64,000 nt of DNA, taken from the NCBI RefSeq assembly GCF_001011155.1, contig NZ_CP011479.1:2498501-2562500 (forward strand). The letters run 5' to 3'. The DNA comes from Hoeflea sp. IMCC20628 (lineage in GTDB: Bacteria; Pseudomonadota; Alphaproteobacteria; Rhizobiales; Rhizobiaceae). Position 1 is the stretch's first letter; each line of letters opens with the position of its first letter. This document shows, one piece after another, positions 26,195-35,580 of this stretch. The notes beneath the pieces were generated by a model. It made no database searches and was not told the origin of the DNA. It saw only the letters and a list, made by a program, of their open reading frames with translations. Both the position numbers and the translations under genes were made by a program.

Positions 26195-26205
26195 TCGATT
26201 GCCAA

Positions 26206-26832
26206 TCAGGCCGGTGTGCTGATCCGCGGCTGCGTTGGGCTGATCCGCAGTCGTTCGAGATCCTCAACCATGTCTTCAGCCAAGGCCGTGATCTGGGATT
26301 GCTCCATGCCGCGATGCAATTCGATCCTCAGCGCATTGATGTTGGACTGGTAGCGCCGCGCCAACCGCCCGGAATCAAGCTCCGACGGCAGTTCGCCGAT
26401 CTGCTTGGCGCGCTCGAAGGCGGCGGCGAAATCCGCCTGTATCTCTTCGAGATAGCTATTCGCCTGGGCGGCAATTTCGGCATCCGTCGTCGTCGTGTCG
26501 ATGAGGGTCTTGGTCAGCATGCAGGCCCTGCCCTGCGGCACTTCCGAGCGGGACCTGGCAAGTTGGCGAAGATACTCCGACAGCGCCGCCAGCGGCGACA
26601 CTGCATTCTCCATTCCGGATGCAAAAGCCTTTCGCGAGCTGTCAAAATAGCGTTCGAGCGCAGCCAGATAAAGCGCCTGCTTGCTTGAGAACGCCGCATA
26701 GATGCTGCCGGGCTTCATGTGCAGCGCGGCTTCAAGGTCCTTGAGCGACGTCGCATGATACCCCTTCGTCCAGAACAGGTTCACTGCCGCGTCCAGCGCG
26801 GCGTCTCGGTCATATGGTCGGGCGCGTTTCAT
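26206..26832 (-). CDS. TetR family regulator
   Basis: 208 residues from ATG 26832, which has a full AGGAGG site. The N-terminal helix-turn-helix includes GYHATSLKDLEAAL and PGSIYAAFSSKQAL. The C-terminal part resembles the YbiH/AcuR-like TetR_C branch, with RACMLTKTLIDT. It is divergent from the AhpD-like gene, and two nearly identical palindromes in between are the likely operators, so it probably represses both itself and that gene. Confidence 0.9.
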   Translation of the reverse strand: MKRARPYDRDAALDAAVNLFWTKGYHATSLKDLEAALHMKPGSIYAAFSSKQALYLAALERYFDSSRKAFASGMENAVSPLAALSEYLRQLARSRSEVPQGRACMLTKTLIDTTTTDAEIAAQANSYLEEIQADFAAAFERAKQIGELPSELDSGRLARRYQSNINALRIELHRGMEQSQITALAEDMVEDLERLRISPTQPRISTPA

Positions 26833-26899
26833 CGTCCCTCCTAGATAGGCGAGAAATTCCGATTTGTCTCGCACAACGCTTCACCTCCATGGGTCACGT

Positions 26900-26939
26900 T
26901 TGAGTGATTGCTCAAATCACATATTGAGTGATCACTCAA
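26900..26939. promoter_or_regulatory. Twin palindromic operators in the TetR/AhpD-like divergent promoter
   Basis: Box 1 TTGAGTGATTGCTCAA (26900-26915) and box 2 TTGAGTGATCACTCAA (26924-26939) differ at two positions; box 2 is a perfect 16-bp palindrome. Their centres are 24 bp apart, a little over two helical turns. TTGAGT of box 2 with TATACA at 26948-26953 could be the promoter for the gene at 26998, so binding would overlap the -35. Confidence 0.8.
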
Positions 26940-26997
26940 AGTACACATATACAGGCGACGCCCGAAACGGGGCGCATCCAATTTTCAGGAGACTGCA

Positions 26998-27552
26998 ATG
27001 ACCGACTTTCCGCTTCACGACGAGGCCACTGCCCCCGAAGACAGCAAGCCGCTGCTTGCCGGCTCGATGAAGCAGTTCGGCATGATCCCCGGCCTGCACG
27101 CCACGATGGCCGAAGCCCCCGGCCTTCTTGCCAGCTACCAGTTCGTCCACGAGCAATTCGCCAATTCAAGCTTCGACAAGGACGAATTGACCGTCGTATG
27201 GCAAACCGCCAATGTCGAGCACGCCTGCCACTACTGCGTTCCGGCACATACCGGCATTGCCAAGAGCATGAAGGTTGATGACGCAATCACCGATGCACTG
27301 CGCAATGAGACACCGCTGCCAAACGCCCATCTGGAAGCGTTGCGCAACTTCACGCTGAACGTTGTGCGGAACCGTGGCAATGTTGATGATGACGCGGTGC
27401 AGACGTTTCTCGATGCCGGGTTCACCAAACGTCAGATTCTCGAGGTCGTTCTCGGTGTTTCGCAGAAGGTGATGTCGAACTACACCAACCATCTGGCTCA
27501 GACACCGGTCGATGCGCCGTTCCAGAAATTTGCCTGGCAGAAAACCGCCTGA
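26998..27552 (+). CDS. Carboxymuconolactone decarboxylase / AhpD-like family protein
   Basis: 184 residues, with the AhpD-type redox motif: Cys77 and Cys80 in HACHYCVPAHTG, with His84. Such proteins act as alkylhydroperoxidase partners or in decarboxylation; the CxxC-x3-H pattern favours a peroxidase-like role, an inference. AGGAG precedes the ATG. It is under the divergent TetR regulator, suggesting induction by an electrophile or peroxide-type ligand. Confidence 0.88.
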   Translation: MTDFPLHDEATAPEDSKPLLAGSMKQFGMIPGLHATMAEAPGLLASYQFVHEQFANSSFDKDELTVVWQTANVEHACHYCVPAHTGIAKSMKVDDAITDALRNETPLPNAHLEALRNFTLNVVRNRGNVDDDAVQTFLDAGFTKRQILEVVLGVSQKVMSNYTNHLAQTPVDAPFQKFAWQKTA

Positions 27553-27558
27553 TCTGAT

Positions 27559-27590
27559 TGTGCGGGTCTGGACCAGACCGGACCCGCACA
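27559..27590. terminator. Perfect 10-bp inverted repeat after the AhpD-like gene, possible terminator
   Basis: TGTGCGGGTC and GACCCGCACA are separated by 12 bases. No T-run follows, so intrinsic termination is doubtful; it may be a pausing or mRNA-end structure. A separate palindrome ATCGTACGAT occurs at 27605-27614. Confidence 0.4.
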
Positions 27591-27653
27591 CTTGCACTTA
27601 GAGCATCGTACGATAACTATGACGCATTCTGCCGCAATGATAGGATTTGGACC

Positions 27654-28073
27654 ATGAACCCAGCATCAGATCAGCAAAGATCACTCATCCTTGATATATG
27701 GCAATCCTACCGGTCGCTGCCAGGATGGGTTCAGATCTGGGTGGCCTTCGTACTGGTGCCGGTCAACGTCGCCAGCGTGGCTTTCATTGAAGAGCCGCTG
27801 GGCCTGTGGGTCGCAGTCCTGGCCAATATCGCGATGGTGCTGAATTTGCCGGTGATGCTGTATGAGCGCGGATTCTCCAAGCTCATGGCGCTTCCCCACC
27901 TGATTCCATGGACTTTGCTGCTTTTGGTAATCCTTGTGATCAGACCACCGCTGACCGATCTCTATGGATACTACCTGTGGGTATTGTTTGCGGTCGATTT
28001 CATCTCGCTTGTCCTGGATTATCCCGACGCGGTGAAATGGCTCAGGGGTGACCGTGCCGTTGCCGGACGATAG
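27654..28073 (+). CDS. Inner-membrane protein of unknown function
   Basis: 139 residues from ATG 27654, with AGGA upstream. Four hydrophobic segments are apparent (VQIWVAFVLVPVNVASV, GLWVAVLANIAMVLNLPV, IPWTLLLLVILVI, GYYLWVLFAVDFISLVL), so it is a small polytopic membrane protein. The ending LDYPDAVKWLRGDR is seen in conserved rhizobial hypotheticals. There is no functional assignment. Confidence 0.75.
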   Translation: MNPASDQQRSLILDIWQSYRSLPGWVQIWVAFVLVPVNVASVAFIEEPLGLWVAVLANIAMVLNLPVMLYERGFSKLMALPHLIPWTLLLLVILVIRPPLTDLYGYYLWVLFAVDFISLVLDYPDAVKWLRGDRAVAGR

Positions 28074-28181
28074 CTGAGCCGCCTGCCCGGCTGTTACCGG
28101 GTCCGGGCACAAGCTGACGCCCGCCAAGGTCCAACGGCTTCTGCCTGCCAGAGAGCGAAACAAGGCCGGAAAGGAATTCCG

Positions 28182-28880
28182 ATGAATAATGACAAGCCCG
28201 TTACAACCATCGTTTTCGATGTTAACGAAACGCTGCTCGACATCACCTCGCTGGAGCCGCTGTTTGAACGTCTGTTCGGCGACCCGGCTGTTATGAGGGA
28301 GTGGTTTGCGCAACTGATCCTGTATTCGCAGACGCTGACACTGTCTGGCATCTATACCCCGTTCGGCAAGTTGGCCGGTGGCACGCTGCGGATGATCGGC
28401 ACCACCCGCGGTGTCGCGATTTCCGACGGCGACATTGCGGAGCTGGCCGATCGAATCGGCACCATGCCGGCGCATGCCGACGCGGTCCCAGCGCTGACAC
28501 GGTTGCGCGACGCCGGATTCCGGCTTGTGACATTGACGAATTCAGCAAGCGCAGCACAGCCAACCCCGCTGGAACGGGCAGGACTTGCCGAGTTCTTTGA
28601 ACGCTCCTTCAGCATCGAGACTGTCGGCAAATTCAAACCGGCGCCAGAAACCTACCGGCACATCGCTGATGCGATGAAGCTTGAGACATCTCAGCTGTGC
28701 CTGGTCGCCTGCCATTTGTGGGATACGATCGGCGCCCAGGCAGCCGGCTGCCGGGGCGCCCTTGTCACGCGGCCGCACAACGCGCTGTTGCCGGCGCCGG
28801 AGGTTCCGGTTCCCGATCTTTTCGCGCCAGATCTCGGCGATCTTGCCGAGCAGATTGCCGGGCGCTGGAATTTTGCTTGA
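28182..28880 (+). CDS. Haloacid dehalogenase type II family hydrolase
   Basis: HAD-superfamily enzyme of 232 residues. FDVNETLLDI carries the nucleophile Asp13, LTNSASAA is motif II, KFKPAPETY supplies the lysine, and VACHLWDTIGAQAAG is motif III. Family members hydrolyse 2-haloacids or small phosphate esters. The third motif has CHLWD where dehalogenases usually have AHAWD, so true dehalogenase activity is uncertain. A strong GGAAAGGA site is present. Confidence 0.87.
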   Translation: MNNDKPVTTIVFDVNETLLDITSLEPLFERLFGDPAVMREWFAQLILYSQTLTLSGIYTPFGKLAGGTLRMIGTTRGVAISDGDIAELADRIGTMPAHADAVPALTRLRDAGFRLVTLTNSASAAQPTPLERAGLAEFFERSFSIETVGKFKPAPETYRHIADAMKLETSQLCLVACHLWDTIGAQAAGCRGALVTRPHNALLPAPEVPVPDLFAPDLGDLAEQIAGRWNFA

Positions 28881-28935
28881 AGCGCATTACCTGTGACAGC
28901 AATCGCCAATCAAACTTCAGACGATAGGACCTATC

Positions 28936-29589
28936 ATGACTGACAAACCCGAACCGCTGCGGATCGATATCGTCTCCGACGTCGTCTGCCCCTGGTGCAT
29001 CGTCGGCTACCGGCAACTTGCGCAAGCGCTTGAAGACACCGGCACCGCCCATGAAATCCACTGGCATCCGTTCGAACTGAACCCCGAAATGCCGGCTGAG
29101 GGCCAGAACCTTGGCGAGCACATCACCGAGAAATATGGCAGCACGCGCGAACAGTCGCTTGAAAGCCGCGCCAGACTGACCGAACTGGGCGAAGGCCTCG
29201 GATTTGCGTTCAATTTTGCCGACGACATGCGCATGCACAATACCTTCAACACCCATCAGTTGATCCATTGGGCAGAAACCCAGGGACGAAGCCATGATTT
29301 GGAGCAGGCACTTTTTGCAGCCCATTTCACCGATCGCCGGGATCTCTCCGACATCAATGTGCTGGTCGACGTGGCGCAGAGCATCGGCCTTGATGCCGCG
29401 GAGGCAAAGGCAGTGCTTGAAGACCAACGCTTTGCCGACGCAGTCAGGCAGAAGGAAAGTTTCTGGGTCCAGCAGGGCATCTCCGGCGTACCGGCGGTGG
29501 TGTTTGACCGCAAACACCTCGTCACCGGTGCACAGGGCACCGAGAACTACACCAGCATTCTCAAGCAGCTGGCTGATCTTCGGAACTGA
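28936..29589 (+). CDS. DsbA family oxidoreductase (FrnE-like)
   Basis: 217 residues with a DSBA thioredoxin-like fold and no signal peptide, thus a cytoplasmic FrnE/2-hydroxychromene-isomerase-like member. The redox motif CPWC is at residues 18-21. HWHPFELNPEMP and GISGVPAVVFDRK (with cis-Pro) match the family. It lies 55 bases after the HAD gene on the same strand and is followed by a terminator. Confidence 0.9.
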   Translation: MTDKPEPLRIDIVSDVVCPWCIVGYRQLAQALEDTGTAHEIHWHPFELNPEMPAEGQNLGEHITEKYGSTREQSLESRARLTELGEGLGFAFNFADDMRMHNTFNTHQLIHWAETQGRSHDLEQALFAAHFTDRRDLSDINVLVDVAQSIGLDAAEAKAVLEDQRFADAVRQKESFWVQQGISGVPAVVFDRKHLVTGAQGTENYTSILKQLADLRN

Positions 29590-29652
29590 CCCAGCGCGCG
29601 ACCTCATAGGTGGTAATTAGCTCGCCATCCAGGCTTTAAGCCAAAACAAAAA

Positions 29653-29684
29653 AGCCCGGACGATTGCTCGTCCGGGCTTCTTTT
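29653..29684. terminator. Bidirectional Rho-independent terminator
   Basis: Stem AGCCCGGACGA / TCGTCCGGGCT (11 bp, 4-base loop) is flanked by an A-run and CTTTTT. It serves the DsbA-family gene and the convergent porin-like gene. Confidence 0.88.
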
Positions 29685-29705
29685 TGCAGTCTCGGTTCTA
29701 ACAGA

Positions 29706-30344
29706 TTAGAACTTCATGCCAACGCCGAGGCGAACCGAATGATCGTCAAAGCCTGATGACACATTGGTGCCGCCGAGGTTGTAGTCCTTCGACTGATAAT
29801 CCGAGTAACGATACTCGATACGGGTGGTGATGTTCTCGGTCACGAAGGCTTCTGCACCAGCACCGGCAGTCCAGCCGAAATGCGTGTTGCTATCCGAACC
29901 CAGGGCATTGGTGAGCTTGGCCTCTGTGGCCGCGACACCGCCGGTGGCGTAGATCATGAACGGGTTGACATCCATACCGATGCGAGCGCGCAACGAACCG
30001 TTGAAACCCTGCTCGCCGCTTACGGCACCAGCAGAGAAATCAGCGCCCGAATAGCCGACGTCGGCTTCAGCACCATAGACGATGTTGTCGGACTGCCAGT
30101 TGTAGCCGCCATAGACGCCGCCGCCGAAACCGTCAGCGTCCTGGGTCGCAGCTGCGTCGAACTCGCCCCATTTGTACTCACCATAACCACCGATGTAACC
30201 ACCCGACCATAAGAAGGTCTGTGGTGCGATGTCAGCGATTGGTGCTTCCGGGGGCTGTTCGAGGATCGCGTCCGCGGCCAGCACGGGGGCGGCGAGCGAC
30301 ACGGAAAAGGCTGCAGCCAGCAGTGCCAGTTTACGAATACGCAT
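29706..30344 (-). CDS. Outer-membrane beta-barrel protein (Omp25/Omp31-like)
   Basis: 212 residues. It has a Sec signal peptide ending PVLAADA, then an opacity-type 8-strand barrel with alternating aromatic/glycine strands (FLWSGGYIGGYGEY, GVYGGYNWQSDN, WTAGAGAEAFVTENITTRIEYRYSDY), and ends in Phe, the Bam recognition signal. This matches the Rhizobiales Omp25/31 (RopB-like) group, which binds LPS and stabilises the envelope. AAGGAGA precedes the ATG. It probably has its own promoter in the 308-base upstream gap. Confidence 0.9.
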   Translation of the reverse strand: MRIRKLALLAAAFSVSLAAPVLAADAILEQPPEAPIADIAPQTFLWSGGYIGGYGEYKWGEFDAAATQDADGFGGGVYGGYNWQSDNIVYGAEADVGYSGADFSAGAVSGEQGFNGSLRARIGMDVNPFMIYATGGVAATEAKLTNALGSDSNTHFGWTAGAGAEAFVTENITTRIEYRYSDYQSKDYNLGGTNVSSGFDDHSVRLGVGMKF

Positions 30345-30652
30345 TTTATTCTCCTTGGTTGTTCCGGCCCTTCACAAGGCCGTGGACCTGAAATGTCGAG
30401 GCGATTGGGAAGGCCGCCTCTGACAGACCTCAAGATGGAGACCGAATGCGGCGGGCACGAAGCGGGAATGTGGAAACACAGCGGCAGAAAAAGGGCACTC
30501 CGGACTGTTGCTTTCCTGCAACAAACTCAGGACCGGCAGGAACCTGCCTCCTGACCGAAATGACAGCACAGGCCTTGTTCCATTGCGCATATCAATGCGT
30601 GGCCTATATGTGGATTGACCCGAACTGAAAATGAGAGCGTTGATTCCAAAGC
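30345..30652. other. Divergent intergenic region between porin and antiporter
   Basis: 308 bases without a supported gene. A palindrome GGCAGGAACCTGCC (about 30535-30548) and a small hairpin GTTGC...GCAAC (about 30507-30522) occur. The likely promoter for the antiporter is listed at 30583-30610. Confidence 0.4.
30583..30610 (+). promoter_or_regulatory. Candidate promoter for the Ca2+/Na+ antiporter gene
   Basis: TTGCGC (30583-30588) and TATATG (30605-30610) are 16 bases apart, about 40 bases before the ATG at 30653. Visual match only. Confidence 0.35.
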
Positions 30653-31591
30653 ATGTTGAGCATTTTGACCCTGATCGCGGGCTTGGTCGTCCTTGTCTTT
30701 GCAGGTGACTATCTGGTGCGAGGCGCTGTGGCGCTTGCAGAAAAACTGTCTATCGATCCGCTGATCATCGGTCTGACAATTGTGGCTTTTGGCACCTCGG
30801 CTCCGGAAATGTTCGTCTCATTGCAGGCAGCGTTTGACGGTGTTTCCGGAATTGCCGTTGGCAATGTTGTCGGCTCGAACATTGCCAACGTGCTTCTGGT
30901 GCTTGGTGGCCCCGCCTTGCTGATGAGCATCAGTTGCCGCGAAAAAGGCATTGGCATGTCGCTCGCGGTGATGATCTTCATGACGTTGACGCTGATGGTG
31001 ATGATGTGGTTTGGCCCATTGAGCCGGCTCGACGGCGCCATCTTGCTGATCATGATGGGCTCCTATCTCGGCTGGCAGATCAAGGCCGCCCGGGAATGTG
31101 GCATGGGGCCTGCGTCAGACTACCATAGTGAAGTTGCCGACGTTCCCCAGGAAAACTGGAAGACCGGCGCCTTCATTCTGGGCGGATTGATCGGCCTGCC
31201 GATCGGCGCCTGGCTGACGGTGAACGGCGCATCCCACATTGCGCGGATGCTCGGCGCCTCCGAAACAGTCATCGGGCTGACCATTGTCGCCATCGGCACC
31301 TCGCTGCCGGAACTGGTGACATCGGTGATGGCCGCCTGGCGCAAGTCCGGCGCAGTCGCCATCGGCAATGTGGTCGGCTCCAACATTTTCAACATCGGCC
31401 TGATTCTCGGCGGTACCTCGGTGATCCTGCCACTTGAGGTGGATCCGCGCATTACCTCGATCGACATGTGGGTGATGCTTGCCGCCGGTCTGCTGGTGGT
31501 TGGACTGGCGCATTGGAACATCGCCATCAAAAAGCTTGGCGGCGTGGCTATGCTTCTGGTTTTCGCGGCCTATATATTTTCAGTATTCTGA
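30653..31591 (+). CDS. Calcium/sodium antiporter, CaCA family (YrbG-like)
   Basis: Inner-membrane cation exchanger of 312 residues with about ten helices. The two inverted alpha-repeats are clear: FGTSAPEMFVSLQA then GNVVGSNIANVLLVLG in the first half, and GTSLPELVTSVMAAW then GNVVGSNIFNIGLILGG in the second. These carry the conserved acidic residues for ion binding. No neighbour indicates a special role. Confidence 0.95.
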   Translation: MLSILTLIAGLVVLVFAGDYLVRGAVALAEKLSIDPLIIGLTIVAFGTSAPEMFVSLQAAFDGVSGIAVGNVVGSNIANVLLVLGGPALLMSISCREKGIGMSLAVMIFMTLTLMVMMWFGPLSRLDGAILLIMMGSYLGWQIKAARECGMGPASDYHSEVADVPQENWKTGAFILGGLIGLPIGAWLTVNGASHIARMLGASETVIGLTIVAIGTSLPELVTSVMAAWRKSGAVAIGNVVGSNIFNIGLILGGTSVILPLEVDPRITSIDMWVMLAAGLLVVGLAHWNIAIKKLGGVAMLLVFAAYIFSVF

Positions 31592-31637
31592 GGGTAATTG
31601 ATCGCCATCTTCTTGGCGCCTACGGGCTGGGAAAAGC

Positions 31638-32402
31638 ATGAAATCTTGCAAAGCAACAGCCTTGGTCACCGGTGCGGGCCGCCGTATCGGAAAGGCCATC
31701 GCGCTGGATCTGGCGGCACATGGTTATCAGGTTGCCATTCATGCCAACCGCAGCCGCGCGGAAGCTGAGGCCGTGGCCACGACCATCCGCGACGCAGGCG
31801 GCGTGGCGGAGGTGTTCATCGCCGATCTTTCCGAAAGTGCGGCAACACGCCAGCTTCACCGGGACGTTTCAGCCCGGTTGGGGTGGCCCGACATCATCAT
31901 CAACAATGCCTCGGTGTTTGAAGGTGATGATGTGCGCGCCTTCGATGAAGCGCTGTTCGACCGGCATTTCGCTATCCATCTGAAAGCACCGGTGATGCTG
32001 GCTGAGGCTATGGCGGCAGGCCTGCCGGACAACCGCGACGGCCTGATCGTCAACATCATCGATCAGCGGGTCTGGCGGCTGACCCCAAAATTCTTCTCCT
32101 ACACCCTGTCTAAATCCGCGCTCTGGACAGCAACGCAAACCATGGCCCAGGCGCTGGCGCCGCGGATCCGGGTCAACGCCATCGGGCCCGGCCCGACGCT
32201 CGCCAATGAGCGCCAGAGCGCAACGGATTTTGCCCGGCAGGCGGCATCGGTGCCGCTCGGTCACGGGCCCGACCTGTCTGAAATCGGTGCAACCATCCGC
32301 TATTTGCATGATGCACGCTCGGTGACCGGACAGATGATCGCGCTCGATGGCGGCCAGCATCTGGCGTGGGAAACACCGGATGTCAGCGACGTCGGCGAGT
32401 AA
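31638..32402 (+). CDS. SDR-family oxidoreductase (pteridine-reductase/FolM-like)
   Basis: 254 residues with a Rossmann fold. The cofactor motif is TGAGRRIGKAIAL (TGxxRRIG, an Arg-containing form typical of NADPH-using FolM/PTR1-like members), then IINNASVFEGDD, and the catalytic YTLSKSAL (Tyr-x3-Lys). Ends with IALDGGQHLAWE. It precedes uvrC as in other Rhizobiales. Dihydrofolate or dihydromonapterin reduction is the best guess but is not proven. Confidence 0.88.
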   Translation: MKSCKATALVTGAGRRIGKAIALDLAAHGYQVAIHANRSRAEAEAVATTIRDAGGVAEVFIADLSESAATRQLHRDVSARLGWPDIIINNASVFEGDDVRAFDEALFDRHFAIHLKAPVMLAEAMAAGLPDNRDGLIVNIIDQRVWRLTPKFFSYTLSKSALWTATQTMAQALAPRIRVNAIGPGPTLANERQSATDFARQAASVPLGHGPDLSEIGATIRYLHDARSVTGQMIALDGGQHLAWETPDVSDVGE

Positions 32403-32530
32403 GCGGTCTGCATCCAACCGCGACAGAACGGTCTGCGCGCTTGATAAACACCTCCGCTGACGCCAGATGACAGGATCTTACGCAAACACTCTCTTGCCCG
32501 CATTGCGCCGGAAGTGGATAAGATCGCTAA

Positions 32531-34624
32531 ATGACTCGCACGCCGAATCCGACCTCCCCCGAAACATCCAAAGCCGCGGTGCAAACCGACGGCGGCGTGA
32601 TCTATAAGGAAACAGATCAAGACGATGACGAGCAGCCCGCCATGGAGGCTCCCCTGCCCGCCGACGTCGCCAATGTCGCCAGCATAGAATGGAACGAAAG
32701 CCCAGGCCTTGCCGAGGGCCTGAAGGGCGCCGAGGTCATCCAGGCCTTCGTCAAACACCTGCCCAATCAGCCCGGCGTCTACCGGATGATGAACGAGGCT
32801 GGCGATGTGCTTTATGTCGGCAAGGCGCGCAGCCTGAAAAAGCGGGTGACTAACTACGCCCAGGGCCGCGGCCATACCAACCGCATCACCAGGATGATCG
32901 CCCAGACGACGAACATGGAATTCGTCACCACGCGGACCGAAACCGAAGCACTGCTGCTTGAAGCCAATCTGATCAAGCGGCTCAAACCACGCTTCAACGT
33001 GCTGATGCGCGACGACAAGTCGTTCCCCTACATCCTGATCACCGATGAACATGAAGCCCCGGCAATTCTGAAGCATCGCGGCTCGCGCTCACGCAAAGGC
33101 TCGTTTTACGGACCCTTTGCGTCGGCGGGTGCTGTCGGCCGCACCATCAACGCGCTGCAGCGGGCGTTCCTGCTGCGCACCTGCACCGACAGTGTTTATG
33201 AAAGCCGCACCCGGCCGTGCCTGCTCTACCAGATCAAGCGCTGCTCCGGCCCCTGCACCAGCGAGATCGACACAGATGGCTATGCCCGGTTGGTCGACGA
33301 GGCCAAGGATTTTCTCTCCGGGCGCAGTCAGGCGGTCAAGGCACAACTCTCGACCGCCATGCAGGCCGCCTCCGAGGACCTCGATTTCGAACGTGCCGCT
33401 GTTTATCGCGACCGGCTTTCGGCGCTCAGCCATGTGCAGAGCCATCAGGGCATCAATCCGCAGACCGTCGAAGAGGCCGACATCTTTGCCATTCACCACG
33501 ATGCCGGCATGGCCTGCATCCAGGTTTTCTTCTTCCGCACCGGGCAGAACTGGGGCAATCGCGCCTATTTCCCCAAGGCCGATCCGTCGCTGGCGCCGGG
33601 TGAAATTCTCGGTGCCTTCATCGGCCAGTTCTACGATGACAAGCCGACGCCGCGGATGATCCTGATCTCGGATGATTTCGAGGACAGGTCGTTGCTGCAG
33701 GAAGCGCTGAGCGTGCGCATGGATCGCAAGACCACCATCACCGTGCCGCAACGCGGTGAAAAGCGCGAACTGGTCGATCAGGTGCTCACAAATGCGCGGG
33801 AAGCCCATGGTCGAAATCTGGCCGAGACCGCTTCGCAAACGCGGCTCCTGGAGGGGCTTGCCAAGACCGTCGACCTGCCGCATCCGCCGCGCCGCATCGA
33901 GGTCTATGACAACTCCCACATCATGGGCACCAATGCCGTCGGCGGCATGATTGTCGCCGGGCCGGAAGGCTTTGCGAAGAACCAGTACCGGAAGTTCAAC
34001 ATCAAATCGACCGACATCACCCCGGGCGATGATTTCGGCATGATGCGCGAAGTCATGCAGCGCCGCTTCTCTCGGCTGATCAAGGACCATGGCGACGCTG
34101 GCCCGACGCTGCCGGACGCCGTGGATGGCGCCGATCCCGATGCCGTGAGCCAGTCAGGCATGCCGGCCTGGCCGGATCTGGTGCTGATTGATGGCGGCAA
34201 AGGCCAGATGAGCGCGGTGCGAACCATCCTCGAAGATCTCGGCATCGCCGACAAGGTGACCGCCATCGGCATCGCCAAGGGTATGGATCGGGAAGCCGGA
34301 CGCGAGCGGTTTTTTGTCAAAGGCAAGCCCGATTTCACCCTGCCTCCGCGCGATCCGGTGCTCTATTTCGTGCAGCGGTTGCGCGACGAGGCCCACCGCT
34401 TTGCCATCGGCACCCACCGGGCGCGGCGCAAGAAAGAATTGATCAGCAATCCGCTCGATGAAATCGCCGGAATTGGTCCAAGCCGAAAGCGCGCGCTGCT
34501 GCATCATTTCGGAACCGCAAAGGCGGTGTCGCGCGCCGGTGTCGATGATCTGACCACGGTTGAAGGCATCTCCGAGACCGTGGCCGAACTGATCTATAAC
34601 CATTTCCATGAGGACAACCGGTGA
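32531..34624 (+). CDS. uvrC: Excinuclease ABC subunit C
   Basis: Makes both incisions in nucleotide excision repair. The product has 697 residues, longer than E. coli UvrC (610), mainly from an acidic N-terminal extension of about 70 residues. GIY-YIG nuclease: [20 protein letters not shown] at about 81-100. The UVR motif ([16 protein letters not shown]) binds UvrB. The RNase H-like UvrC core has [17 protein letters not shown] and [10 protein letters not shown], and a C-terminal helix-hairpin-helix has [17 protein letters not shown]. Confidence 0.97.
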   Translation: MTRTPNPTSPETSKAAVQTDGGVIYKETDQDDDEQPAMEAPLPADVANVASIEWNESPGLAEGLKGAEVIQAFVKHLPNQPGVYRMMNEAGDVLYVGKARSLKKRVTNYAQGRGHTNRITRMIAQTTNMEFVTTRTETEALLLEANLIKRLKPRFNVLMRDDKSFPYILITDEHEAPAILKHRGSRSRKGSFYGPFASAGAVGRTINALQRAFLLRTCTDSVYESRTRPCLLYQIKRCSGPCTSEIDTDGYARLVDEAKDFLSGRSQAVKAQLSTAMQAASEDLDFERAAVYRDRLSALSHVQSHQGINPQTVEEADIFAIHHDAGMACIQVFFFRTGQNWGNRAYFPKADPSLAPGEILGAFIGQFYDDKPTPRMILISDDFEDRSLLQEALSVRMDRKTTITVPQRGEKRELVDQVLTNAREAHGRNLAETASQTRLLEGLAKTVDLPHPPRRIEVYDNSHIMGTNAVGGMIVAGPEGFAKNQYRKFNIKSTDITPGDDFGMMREVMQRRFSRLIKDHGDAGPTLPDAVDGADPDAVSQSGMPAWPDLVLIDGGKGQMSAVRTILEDLGIADKVTAIGIAKGMDREAGRERFFVKGKPDFTLPPRDPVLYFVQRLRDEAHRFAIGTHRARRKKELISNPLDEIAGIGPSRKRALLHHFGTAKAVSRAGVDDLTTVEGISETVAELIYNHFHEDNR

Positions 34625-34740
34625 CCTCCGGATATAGTGATCACATATCTGCGACATTAGAGCGCTAAGTCGATGCGCAGCGGTTGACCTGACCGGCTTG
34701 TCCCGCGCATCTTGCGCAAAATTCTCGATTGGGGTGCTCC

Positions 34741-35322
34741 ATGGCGTCGCGCGCGCTTAACATACCGAATTTGCTGACTTACGCGCGTATTCTCGCGGTA
34801 CCGCTGATTGTGCTATGCTTTTTCATCGAAGGAAGGCTGCATGGTTCCGATTTGGCGCGCTGGAGCGCATTGGGGATATTTACCGTCGCATCGGTGACCG
34901 ATTTCTTCGACGGCTACCTGGCCAGGATCTGGGACCAGACCTCCAATATCGGGCGCATGCTCGACCCGATCGCTGACAAATTGCTGGTTTCCGCGATCCT
35001 GTTGCTGGTTGCCGCCGACGGCACCATTGCCGGCTGGTCGATCTGGGCGGCGATCATCATCCTGTGCCGTGAAATCCTGGTGTCCGGGTTGCGCGAATAT
35101 CTCGCCGCATTGAAGGTCTCTGTGCCGGTCACCTGGATCGCCAAATGGAAGACCACATTGCAGATGGTTGCGCTCGGGTTCCTGCTGGCTGGGCCTGCCG
35201 GCGACAAGGTGCTGCCTTACACCACCGAACTTGGAATCGGATTGCTGTGGATCGCGGCGATCATCACGATGTACACTGGCTATGACTACTTTCGCGCCGG
35301 ATTGCGGCATATGGTGGATTGA
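34741..35322 (+). CDS. pgsA: CDP-diacylglycerol--glycerol-3-phosphate 3-phosphatidyltransferase
   Basis: First committed step of phosphatidylglycerol synthesis in the inner membrane. 193 residues from ATG 34741 (MASRALNIPNLLTYARI). The CDP-alcohol transferase signature is complete across SVTDFFDGYLAR and NIGRMLDPIADKLL. REILVSGLREY is PgsA-typical. Its stop overlaps the moaD ATG by one base. It stands between uvrC and moaD, the standard rhizobial order. Confidence 0.95.
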   Translation: MASRALNIPNLLTYARILAVPLIVLCFFIEGRLHGSDLARWSALGIFTVASVTDFFDGYLARIWDQTSNIGRMLDPIADKLLVSAILLLVAADGTIAGWSIWAAIIILCREILVSGLREYLAALKVSVPVTWIAKWKTTLQMVALGFLLAGPAGDKVLPYTTELGIGLLWIAAIITMYTGYDYFRAGLRHMVD

Positions 35323-35579
35323 TGAGCGTACGAATTGTCTATTTCGCCTGGGTGCGCGAACGCATCGGCAAGGGTTCGGAAGAGCTTGAACTTCCGGCAA
35401 GTGTGATGACCGTGGGTGATCTGATCGCCCATCTGGCCACGCTCGGCGAGGAATATGCGCAAGCCCTTTCTGTTCCCGGCGTGATCCGCGCAGCCATTGA
35501 TGAAGAGCACGCCGACCACGATGAAACCATCGGCAGCGCCCGGGAAATTGCGCTGTTTCCACCGATGACGGGAGGCTGA
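35322..35579 (+). CDS. moaD: Molybdopterin synthase sulfur carrier subunit
   Basis: Ubiquitin-fold sulfur carrier of 85 residues from ATG 35322, ending in the required Gly-Gly (PPMTGG), which is thiocarboxylated and passed to MoaE. FAWVRERIGKGSEELELP is characteristic. It is one base after moaE's partner arrangement: moaE starts one base beyond its stop. Confidence 0.95.
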   Translation: MSVRIVYFAWVRERIGKGSEELELPASVMTVGDLIAHLATLGEEYAQALSVPGVIRAAIDEEHADHDETIGSAREIALFPPMTGG

Positions 35580-35580
35580 G

